From Chrysophaeum taylorii (lineage: Eukaryota > Sar > Pelagophyceae > Pelagomonadales > Pelagomonadaceae): 54,957 bases of DNA. Where the stretch lies: the NCBI GenBank assembly GCA_029834535.1, contig JAQMWT010000233.1, positions 1-54,957 on the forward strand, given 5' to 3'. The notes under the pieces are model-generated. The model had not been told where the DNA came from, did no database searches, and saw only the letters and a list, made by a program, of their open reading frames with translations. Within the stretch, counting starts at the first letter, position 1. Each line of letters starts with the position of its first letter. This document shows positions 11,570-20,154 of this stretch, piece by piece. The translations under genes were made by a program, and so were the position numbers.

Positions 11570-13102
11570 TCAGATGTGAGCGTCGTGTTTCTGCCGCGTA
11601 GTCACTGGCTCATCCGCAGATTCGTTATCATCGCCGAGGTCGAGAAGATCGTCGTCGGAGTCGGAGTTGGAGGCGGCAGTACGACGTTTCTTCTTATAGG
11701 GCGAAGGCTGCGTCGGTTCTGGCTGAAACGAATCGAGTCTCTCCGCCGCTTCCTCCCAAGCTGCCTCGAACGTGACAGTCGCGATCTTGGCCTGTGCCTG
11801 CGGCAGAATGTTGTTTAGCTTGAGCGTTGGATCCAACACCATCAAAATCATCACCGCCTTCGCCGGCGCGCGGCGCAGGTGGCGCCGCTTCAGTTCTTCG
11901 ACAAGCACTCGACGGAAAGTTTGAATGAACTGGTCAACATCTTCCCAGGGCACATCATAGAATTTGCGATTCGGGCCAGTGCCGGTGTGTCGTCTTGGGA
12001 CACGCAGCTCCGGTTTCTCAAGCGACTTGATGCAACGATAAATGTACACTCGCTCCATGTCGGCTACTGGAACGTCGCCTTCCGTCTGGAGAGTGAGTTT
12101 CATGGGTGGCTGCTTGGCCGCCTCGAGCTGCGAGTTGACGCTCCACTCGAAGTCAGTTAATGGCTGAGGAACCTTGCCGCGAGACGCGGAGGAAGAAGCG
12201 GGCTCGAAGGCTCTAGAGGGGGCGTCGGTCTCAGTGGTCGCGTCTGTATCAGAACCTAGGCTTTCGTACTGGTCGCTCAACATGTCCTCGGTCTCTGGCG
12301 CGACGTCAGCCTGGTTAATGACGCTCCTGGACACGACAGCCGGCCTCGACGACGCGCGGCGCGCTCTGTCGAGAACCACGGTTATTGGTATTTCAAGCAC
12401 GTTGTTTCGAGTGATAGTATCGTTTTCGGCAGCCCACCGGTTAACATCGCCCACAGCAGCTCCAAGCTCATTGCACTTGGGGACGCCGCTCCTGTTCTGT
12501 TCAGCCAGCAGTTCATTTGTGCGAGCCGACGATCGGTGAAAGAATGACGCTATCTTTCTGTTCTTCTTGACTAGGGCTTTGACATCCGGGTTCTTCGACT
12601 GTTTCGTCCCGATGCCCAGTGCCCACAGAACTGCGCGTGCTGTGTTGTGCGGACTGCAGACCGAAAATCCTTCGATTTCACGTAGGGCCATCTGCTTCGT
12701 TGCAACACCAGCCGCTTCGCCGTCCAGAACTGCGCGTGCAACATTATCAAGTCGTAATCCGGATTGCGCGAGTGTGTTCTTGTAGTCGTCGGCAACGTCG
12801 CCAGCAGTATCATTCTTAGCCGAGACCTCGAATCCAATCACTATCTGGGCGTTCGTCAACCTCAGCTGCTCGGAGCCCACATCCACCAATTTCCCTTTTC
12901 TAATGTCCTCGGCCGAGAGTGCGCGAACGTCAAATTGGCTTTTCTCCTTGACGCCAATGATGACATTGGAGGTTGTACACTTGTATTTGCATTTGCCCTT
13001 GCCGTCTGTCCACCCATCCTCCGAGGTGCAGAAAAAACCCGTCATCCGTTCCGCCCCGAGCCTCTGAAACAAATCCAGCCGCCGCTCCCTGTCGTATTCC
13101 AC
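11570..13102 (-). CDS. hAT-like transposase, catalytic part
   Basis: Open frame of 510 residues. Near the N-terminus is FFCTSEDGWTDGKG, matching the hAT first-Asp region (T-x-DGWT). About 110 residues later VLDGEAAGVATKQ occupies the second-Asp region (usually DNA-x-N), followed by CSPHNTARAVLWAL at the hAT C-x2-H site. A VKKNRKIASFFHRSS block matches the K-x-R-x-IxxFHxS element of hAT proteins. The middle is Ser/Asp-rich and the end holds a basic KKKRR stretch and an acidic run. The expected TRWNS motif is replaced by NRWAAEN. The assignment rests on order and spacing of weak motifs. No terminal inverted repeats or 8-bp duplication were located. Confidence 0.55.
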   Translation of the reverse strand: MEYDRERRLDLFQRLGAERMTGFFCTSEDGWTDGKGKCKYKCTTSNVIIGVKEKSQFDVRALSAEDIRKGKLVDVGSEQLRLTNAQIVIGFEVSAKNDTAGDVADDYKNTLAQSGLRLDNVARAVLDGEAAGVATKQMALREIEGFSVCSPHNTARAVLWALGIGTKQSKNPDVKALVKKNRKIASFFHRSSARTNELLAEQNRSGVPKCNELGAAVGDVNRWAAENDTITRNNVLEIPITVVLDRARRASSRPAVVSRSVINQADVAPETEDMLSDQYESLGSDTDATTETDAPSRAFEPASSSASRGKVPQPLTDFEWSVNSQLEAAKQPPMKLTLQTEGDVPVADMERVYIYRCIKSLEKPELRVPRRHTGTGPNRKFYDVPWEDVDQFIQTFRRVLVEELKRRHLRRAPAKAVMILMVLDPTLKLNNILPQAQAKIATVTFEAAWEEAAERLDSFQPEPTQPSPYKKKRRTAASNSDSDDDLLDLGDDNESADEPVTTRQKHDAHI

Positions 13103-13206
13103 AAGTGCGAGAGCAATTCAATTACAGGTGGAGCGACAAGGCACGGCGGTCTCCGGATCGATTTCGCGAATAAATAAAATCTTTCATATGCACCCCCTTT
13201 CGCAAG

Positions 13207-14124
13207 TTAAACGGCCGCAGCTCGCTGCCGCACGCTATCACGTACTTGACAGCCTGGGAATGCATATTTAGGGACGCCACGCGCGAGACGAACCTGGGGC
13301 CAGCGTTCCTTGAGAGGCTTTCTTTGACTGACCTCGCCGTTGACAATCTGCGAGGTGGAGAATGGCGACTTGCCTTGGATAAATTCGTCATAGATGGCGG
13401 GATAGTGTCGTTTAATAAAAGCAGACATCCGCCCGGTGTTCGATGGCTCCTTGATTGCATCCTTTCTCTTGCAAGGCTGCCGAACCAGTGGCAGCTTGTT
13501 GCCGCCCGGTAGGACGCATCTCATTTGAAACGCGACGCTCTTCTCTGAAACGCCGCCGTCGGTGGACGTGCAGGCCAGGGGGCCGCTCGCTACATCGAAG
13601 AACGCCTTGACGATCGACTTGAAGCGAGACTGGCCAGCGGTCTCATCGACGTCGGTATCAGAGACGCCCCCTTCGTCCTCGGCAGTTTCATCGGTGGCGT
13701 GCGATTCTCGATAAGCGTTGACGAGGCTCTGAGCCTTCACACGCTAATCGTTATCCTTCTTCATCTTCTCGTACCGCGCCTTCAGACTCGCAAAAGAATG
13801 AAATGGCCTCGACCTCCGGCATTCAACCCAGAACTCGCGCTCGCTGTCGTCGTCGACTTCATAATCCGGACACGAGATCTTCACCGCCGCTTTCTGCACC
13901 CCGCTCGGAAAATTGTGCTTTGGTTGGTGCTCAACGACAACGGCCAGCCATTCTCTTCGACGTTCAGCAGCAGTCCCACCCTTCCACCAGGTGCCAGGCA
14001 TGGAAAATTGGTACCCGACGTCCTTCGAAATGTCCTCGAAAACGAGCTTGCTCTTCGCGGCACCTCCCAACCCCCCGCGCTCCCCTCCCGATGCTGGCCG
14101 CTTCTTGCTCGCTGTGTCGCTCAT
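13207..14124 (-). pseudogene. hAT-like transposase, N-terminal part with BED-type finger
   Basis: ATG at 14124 opens a basic N-terminus (SKKRP). An in-frame TAG at 13744-13746 interrupts, and the same frame continues to 13207. Around 13520-13400 a Cys pair and TGRMSAFIKRHYPAIYDEF form a BED-like zinc finger (C-x-n-C then H near HP/HY), the usual DNA-binding module at the start of hAT transposases. Past 13300 the reading frame is scrambled; about 100 bp in other frames link it to the catalytic part at 13102. Confidence 0.5.
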
Positions 14125-14334
14125 GAGACTGTCGATCTCCCAAAAACGAGACCTAGCTTTTTAGGTCAACATGACGAGGTTAAAGGATTGCGGTCCTTAC
14201 TACACCCCTCTTAATGTCTGTCGACAGGCAGCGTAAACCCTTGCTTTCATTACTGTGGCAGGTTAAGGATTGCGGATGTTGGACCGTTTCAGGCAGCGGA
14301 GGAAAGACGGAGAGAGACGCGACGTTCCCACACC

Positions 14335-14560
14335 ACAGGCGTCCGCATCTGCTGGCTATCCGTGTCCGCTGGGTGTCCGCATCCGCAGGGTGTCCGCGTC
14401 CGCAGGGTGTCCGCATCCGCAGGGTGTCCGCATCCGCGGGATGTCCGCATCCGCGGGGTGTCCGCATCCGCGGGGTGTCCGCATCCGCGGGGTGTCCGCA
14501 TCCGCGGGGTGTCCGCGTCCGCAGGTGTCCGCGTCCGCAGGGTGTCCGCATCCGCAAGTC
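14335..14560. repeat. 17-bp minisatellite array
   Basis: About 12 head-to-tail units of TGTCCGCATCCGCGGGG with A/G and length variants. The unit length is not a multiple of three, yet all three frames on both strands stay open through the array. The core recurs at 10428-10560 on the other side of the hAT-like element. Confidence 0.92.
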
Positions 14561-14639
14561 CGCTGGTCGCGGATACTTGCGGACACGGTCCAAATCCGCT
14601 GGTCGGATGCGGACACGATCCGCATCCGTGAGCTTCTTT

Positions 14640-14992
14640 ATGCTGGTACCCAGTCCGCAATCTTGGCGTTGGACGGCGAGCGCGAAGCGCAGCGTGCGCG
14701 CGTGCGTCGTCTTCGTCGTGAACGTATGGACGAATTCCTCGAGTACGTGGCGGAGGACGCAACAAGATTTCGCGACCTGGACGACGAGGAAAGCGCCTAT
14801 TTGTCGCAAAATCTCAGAGATTTGCGCAACGCCGAACTAATTGCAAAAGACGCGCAAGATGCTTTGATCTCGCTCATACCCTTCCTTGCTTCGTTTCCGC
14901 TCGCCCCCCCCCCCCCCCCTTTTCTAACTTTCATAAACTTTCAACCAAAGCCCTGCGCCGGCCCTAATTGTGGATGTCGATTAGGGTTTTAA
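14640..14992 (+). CDS. Charged helical fragment after the minisatellite
   Basis: Plus-strand frame continuing out of the minisatellite. It encodes GEREAQRARVRRLRRER, then an acidic/leucine-rich helical stretch (DEFLEYVAED ... DLDDEESAYL), and ends at 14992 after a long C run (14906-14920). It resembles the EREA repeats of the ORF at 9802-10548 and may be its 3' part or a paralogous fragment. No functional assignment. Confidence 0.35.
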
Positions 14993-15059
14993 GCGAGAGC
15001 TGTCACTAAGCCGCGGTATAGCGAAACAGCCGTGCCCGTGGTAGAGGTAACCTTGGTGG

Positions 15060-17569
15060 TAACGCAACGCCTTCAACGAGCTCAAGCGCCGGACCGTCGT
15101 GGACAAACTCGCAAACCACGCCAACGCTAAGCTGCGTGCCTTTGGCCACTTTATGTTCAAGCAATTACGGCCGGCATCCTGGGTGGACCTCCATGGCCCC
15201 ACCGGCCTCGATCGCGCCCCCTTCGACTCTCAAGAAGGCGGCCAGCAAGGCGACCCCACCTATCCACCGGCGTACTGTCTGGCAACGCATGACGCCACAC
15301 AGGCCCTTGACACCCGCTTACGTTCATGTACCGGCTACGCACGATTTGGCATGGACGACGGCGTCATCTCTGGTTCCCCTCGTGAGGTTGTCGACGCCCT
15401 CCTGCAGTACGCCCGCGACATCCAAGCTAGCGGCGAGGAGCTCCGCCTCGACAAGTGCGTGGCGTTCTGTCCGGCACTTGGCATGGGTCTTCTCGATCAC
15501 CCCGATGTTCACGACCACGTCCAAGTTGCGCCTGACGGCACGCGTACTCTTGCTGGTATCCCCGTTGTCGCCGACGGCCTCGTAATCTACGGTGTGCCCA
15601 TCGGCTCCCCCGGACACGCCGGAGACGCCTATGTCGAAGCTACCTTGCAACGCGAGGTTGACGCTCAGGTGAGCTCCATGAGCACCATTCGCACCAAGCT
15701 CCAGAACGTCTCCCTCCACTGCATGTACTCGTTGGGCCGCTACTGCATCGCCCCGCGCATGGACTACCTCGCGCAAAACTGCTACCCCGCCAATGCCTTG
15801 GGCGCGCTCCGCCGCTTCGACGTTGCCGTCCTCAGCTTCGTCGCCACAGCACTTAGCGCAGAGCCGCGTCAGGTTTTTGGCTCCACCGGCATCGTCCTCC
15901 AACGCCTCCGTCTTCCTGCTCGAAGTGGGGGTGGCGGCATTCGCCCCTGCGCCGACCTCAGCCCCGCCGCCTTTGTTGGCACGGCAGCCCAGGCCCTCCC
16001 ACACCTCGTCGACCTTCGCGATCCTACGGGTGCCTTGGAGGTCCCTGGCTACCTCCCCCGCCTCGCCTCGGTCCTGGGTGCCACTTCTTTTCGCACAGGT
16101 AACGAGTTGCACCGTGGGCACCACCTCCTCGCATCCGGTTGCCACATGGGGCGAGCACTCGAGACTGCGTGGGACGGACTTCGGGTTGATCTCCGTACCA
16201 CGCTGGCTTCCCACGGCGGCGCTGGTTCCGGCGACCCCGCCAACGTTCATCTCGTCGACGGTCCTCTCTCCCACGAATTCGTCTCCATGGGCGTCCTCGT
16301 CGACCCCACCATCTCGACACCCGTGCTCATACCCCAACTCCAGCGTGCTCTAACCTCCCAGCGCGAGACAGCTCGGGCCACTGCACTCCAGCGCCTTGCG
16401 GCCGCCCTTCCCATCACCGATGCACTTCGAGTAGCGGCGTCCTCATGGGATCGCTTCTCGACCACGTTCATCAGCTCGTGGCCCAGCTCCGCCCTTCAAA
16501 TCCCCAACCGCTGCTGGGCTGAGATGTGTGCCCAGTACTTTGGCTACCCCACTCCAGCTTGTTCGGGCCTCGTGGGCACTCGCATTCTGGGCACTGACGT
16601 CGTTTTCGACGCTCACGGCAAGGTGCTTCTCACGCAGGCCTACCTTGTCAACCGCGGAGGAGCGCGGACCACCTGGCATGACGGCCAGCTCGAGTGCGTC
16701 CTCTGCAGCGTCAAAGAGGCCGGCATCCCAGCCCTGTCCGAGATTTTCGGCATCTTTGCTGACGTCGTCGCCCCTACCATTCGCACGCGCCTCTACGGCC
16801 GGTACCGAGGCAATCTCGCCCATCGCCACGTCGTCCCAGACATCCTCACCACGCTCGACAACAAGGAGCAACTATACGACATCAAAACCCTCGCTTGGGG
16901 TTCGTTATACACCGCCCACGCCCTCCATCCCTCCCACCCGTCGCCTGTCGATCGGCGCGCAGCGCAAGTCCACTCCGAATACCTCGCTCACGCCCGCGGC
17001 ATCGACGCCATCATCCCCGGCCATCATCCCCCAGCCGGGCACAGCACCACCGCCTGGCTTCTTGGGCCCTGTCGAACAGCGGCTACGTAGCTAAGGCACC
17101 GTCGCCGGCCTCGTCTTTGGTGCCTTCGGTGAGGCCAGCGCGGCGTGCCACGCTCTCGCCCAAACATGCGCAGAGCGCATCGCTGCGCGAACCTGGGTGG
17201 CAAGCGGCTGCGCCAACTTCACAGAGGCAAAGGCGGCCCAAACTCGCCGCATCTACCGTGAGTGGGGGATCGCCAGCGCATTAGGCCGGGCTCGCTGTGC
17301 CCTCACCGCCCTCACCCATGTCGCCGCCTCGGGGGACCCCACCCAGGCCGCCCGATCCCAGCAGGACGTCACCCTTCGTCGCACATACGTCCGGCGGCAG
17401 CATGCGTACGACCTACGGGCGGGGCCCGTCCTCTCTTCGCCTGCCCCACGACTCGGCGATGACCCCGACTAGGCCCCACGTACTTATCTCCGCCCGTCAG
17501 GCACATCCCTCCTACCCCACAAACCCACCCACATCCTTCACGCCCCCCACACACACCCCCCTCTTAGCA
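15060..17569 (+). pseudogene. LINE copy 1 (RT plus restriction-like endonuclease), 5' truncated
   Basis: Similarity to LINE copy 2 begins at 15060 (ACGCAACGCC) and ends at 17569 (CTCTTAGCA), so both the upstream RT part and the 3' microsatellite tail are missing. A 663-residue frame (15099-17090) holds RT motifs EGGQQGDP (15232-15257) and FGMDDG (15344-15361), a long thumb/connector, and a PD-DxK nuclease signature: VPDIL then YDIKTL (about 16833-16895). A 13-bp tandem duplication near 17010 shifts the frame, and a TAC to TAA change at 17090 adds a stop. The C-terminal 91 residues continue in another frame to 17472. The pol frame is otherwise cleaner than in copy 2, which makes it the better reference for the family. 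Confidence 0.85.
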
Positions 17570-18410
17570 ACCTAGAGGGTATGGGTAGATTCAACATAGT
17601 CTGCATTGTCTCTAGCCCTGTTGAGAGACGTTCTCCCTTGTTTCCCCAAGCTTGAGAGACTGGACCGGGACGGAAGGTGTTCAAGGTTGGTATTAGCGCC
17701 GCAGAGGCCACCAAACATGTGCTCAAGACCCTTCGTGACCCCTAGAGGCACAGAGACCGTCGATACGACTGGTGGCAGTTTTGCTTTCCGCCTTGGTTTC
17801 AGCCAATCATCCAATAGAGAACAAGGTATGCCCTGCGCGCCGAGGCGATGGGCCCAGCGAGCATCGATATGCGGGGACTCACTGCGGGAACTCGCGAGGT
17901 TATCGTCCCTACATTAGCGCGATGCACATGTTGGTGGGCTTTATGCACGCTTCACAACCAACCTGACTCGGCATCGATCAAGCGCTCCGAGCCTCGCGGA
18001 GAGCGTCTGCGTCTGCGGACAACGGTCGGAAATATCGTTCTCACCGCAGTCGCCCACCTTATCGACCGTCTTATGCCGCAACGTGAACACCGATGAACAA
18101 CGAAAGTGGTCATTGCGCACCCCTGAATATTATAGTAACATCGACCAGCCTTCCCCTAATATACGACTCGCAGCAAGGAGGCAGCAGCGAGGCAGGTCGC
18201 GCCGTAGGTATCTGTCGATAGATCGACGAGGTGGAGGCCCTCGGGGACTGCCACGAGTGCGCGTAAATACGGGCTAGCGGGTAGAGTCCGCGTCGGGCAC
18301 GGCATGTGCGTAGCAATCCGCTTTGCCCCGGACAAGTTACAGGAGACACTTTACGCAGTAAATTTGTACAAAGTTCAAGGCAAAATGTTTCCATCAAAGA
18401 CAGTATAAGC
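17570..18410. other. No recognisable gene
   Basis: A 103-codon plus-strand frame (17606-17917) and smaller ones show no known motif. There is no repeat shared with the rest of the window that I can see. The segment separates LINE copy 1 from the young copia element. Confidence 0.45.
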
Positions 18411-18415
18411 TCACC

Positions 18416-18511
18416 TGTTACGAATGGTATGAGGCGTTAGACTAGCGATAAGAGAAAGACGTAAGGATACTGGATACGTGGTGCAGGGGTAAGTGTCATA
18501 GCTTCCTCACA
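18416..18511 (-). repeat. 3' LTR of the copia element
   Basis: 96 bp, TG...CA, identical to 24059-24154. In element orientation this is the downstream LTR. The adjacent internal sequence (18512 onward) is purine-rich on the plus strand, hence pyrimidine-rich in the sense direction. Confidence 0.95.
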
Positions 18512-18513
18512 CA

Positions 18514-18596
18514 AAAGAAGGAAAAGGAAAAAGGGGTAAGTGAGGTCCTCACACAGGTGCTGGAAAAGAAGGAAAAGGAAAAAGGGGTAAGTGAGA
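18514..18596. repeat. Tandem purine-rich duplication next to the 3' LTR
   Basis: A 32-bp block rich in A and G (AAAAGAAGG, AAAAGGAAAA, GGGGTAAGTGAG) at 18514 is repeated from 18565 with a short spacer. It occupies the place of the polypurine tract but the purines are on the non-coding strand. Confidence 0.8.
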
Positions 18597-18678
18597 CGCT
18601 CACAGAGGAGAAGCTTTGAGGAAGACGTCACAGAGGCATTGTGGCAAGAAAAAGAGACAACAGAGATCAGGGCGAAGA

Positions 18679-20154
18679 TCACGAAGTGAGGTAACGAGCA
18701 CGAAGCCGGAGGAAGGAAGGAGCATCCGTACTGCGGGTGAAAATGTCGCTAAGATTGTGAAGGCGGGGTATGTGCTTGAGATCGATGATGTGGTTGCGAT
18801 GATATTCGGCGGTACTGTAAAAGCGAATGTCAATATGGCGGGTGCGCCGTGTTAGACATTGGAGACGAACTTGGGTGACGGTGGTGCTATTATCAACATA
18901 CATTGGGACCGTGTGACGAGGGAGATCAAAGTCATCAAAAAGTTTGAGAAGCCAAGAGAGCTCAGCAGTAGCAGCGTAAAGAGCAAGCAATTCAGCTTCG
19001 AAAGAAGAATGAGCAAGTAAGTATTGCGAGCGGGAGCAGTAGGCTATCATAGAGCCGCCGAGAAGGAAGCAAAACCCAGTTGTAGAGTGGCGGTCATCAG
19101 GGTCGTCGGCCCAGCTGGAGTCGGAATAACCACAGAGATGAAGGGTAGAATCGCGACCAAGAATAAGGGCAAGATCCTGAGTACCGTTGAGATAACGCAG
19201 AGTGTGGGATAAAGCGTGCCAGTGGGGTTTACCAGGATTGTGGGAAAAACGCGCACACTGATTGACGGACCAAGTGATATCAGGGCGAGTCATGATGGAG
19301 ATGAAGAGGACACAGCCAACAATACGGCGAAAAGGGATGCGTGCCATGAAAATGTGATCTGGAGAACCAGGAGCCGGACAATCAGCCGCAGAAAGATGAA
19401 GACCTTTGGGAGCGGGAGTGAGTTCGGGTTTACTGTTGATGAAGCGATGTTCGGTAAGGATTTCACGGATAGCATGGGATTGGTCAAGAGTGAGGGTTCT
19501 CCGAGGGCGATCACGCGTAATGCGAAGACCAACGTAAGAGGTGAGATCGAGTTCATTGACGTCAGTGAAAGCGCGGAAACGGAGGAAAAAGGCTTGGTAA
19601 TGGCCAATGCAATGAGGAGGGTGCGCCACAAGAAGATCATCAAAGACCAAAACGAGACGGAGGACCACGGTAGAATTGAGCACGAGCTTGTAATGGCAAG
19701 TGTCACCAGATCCGCGGACGAAGCCACAATCATTGAGAAGGAAGCGTTCCAAATAAAGCCACCAATTGCGACAAGCTTGTTTGCAACCATACCAAGAGCG
19801 ACGGAGCTTGTAAACGATTTTGGAACCATCGGTGGGTTGGCGAGGAGCATCGCCTTCGGGTGGCCAGACATAGATGTCTTCGGCAATGGGAGCTTGAATA
19901 AAAGCGGAGCTAACATCCAACTTGTGCAAATCCCAGTCATGAACAGCGACAAAGGTCAGAAAGAAACGGATCGTGACGATGTTGGCAACCGGTGAGTAGG
20001 TGTCATGATAATCAATGCCGTGAACCTGGGTGTAACCGCGGACGACAAGGCGAGCCTTGTACGATTTGAAGCGGCCAGAGTCATACTTCTTGCGGAGGAT
20101 CCACTTGAGGGTACAAATGTTGCCAGAAAAAGTCTGAGGGAGGCGAATCACATC
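18679..20154 (-). CDS. Copia pol, reverse transcriptase and RNase H
   Basis: 490 residues in frame with the upstream pol but separated from it by TAG at 20155-20157. RT shows SYKARLVVRGYTQ, a YSPVA segment, KLDVSSAF (copia motif A equivalent), SWYGCKQA and the catalytic VFDDLL (19625-19650), where many copia proteins have YVDD. RNase H follows: GYSDSSWA, DRHSTTGFCF, SSFEAELLAL, YVDNSTTV, TRHIDI, and a C-terminal DIFTRSTDAP. The stop at 18679 lies about 170 bp from the 3' LTR. Apart from the stop the domain looks intact, which fits the youth of the element. Confidence 0.92.
   Translation of the reverse strand, partial: DVIRLPQTFSGNICTLKWILRKKYDSGRFKSYKARLVVRGYTQVHGIDYHDTYSPVANIVTIRFFLTFVAVHDWDLHKLDVSSAFIQAPIAEDIYVWPPEGDAPRQPTDGSKIVYKLRRSWYGCKQACRNWWLYLERFLLNDCGFVRGSGDTCHYKLVLNSTVVLRLVLVFDDLLVAHPPHCIGHYQAFFLRFRAFTDVNELDLTSYVGLRITRDRPRRTLTLDQSHAIREILTEHRFINSKPELTPAPKGLHLSAADCPAPGSPDHIFMARIPFRRIVGCVLFISIMTRPDITWSVNQCARFSHNPGKPHWHALSHTLRYLNGTQDLALILGRDSTLHLCGYSDSSWADDPDDRHSTTGFCFLLGGSMIAYCSRSQYLLAHSSFEAELLALYAATAELSWLLKLFDDFDLPRHTVPMYVDNSTTVTQVRLQCLTRRTRHIDIRFYSTAEYHRNHIIDLKHIPRLHNLSDIFTRSTDAPSFLRLRARYLTS

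Noticed and set aside
14335..14560. CRISPR-like array
   Set aside because: Units are contiguous 17-bp repeats without unique spacers, in a eukaryotic context; a minisatellite.
14180..14809. ORFs of 200-240 codons across the minisatellite on both strands
   Set aside because: They are open only because the 17-bp repeat has no stop in any frame; not evidence for genes.
15324..16337. A 337-codon minus-strand open frame in LINE copy 1
   Set aside because: Shadow of the RT/endonuclease frame. The same shadow recurs in copy 2 and contains only Gly/Ala/Val-rich sequence.
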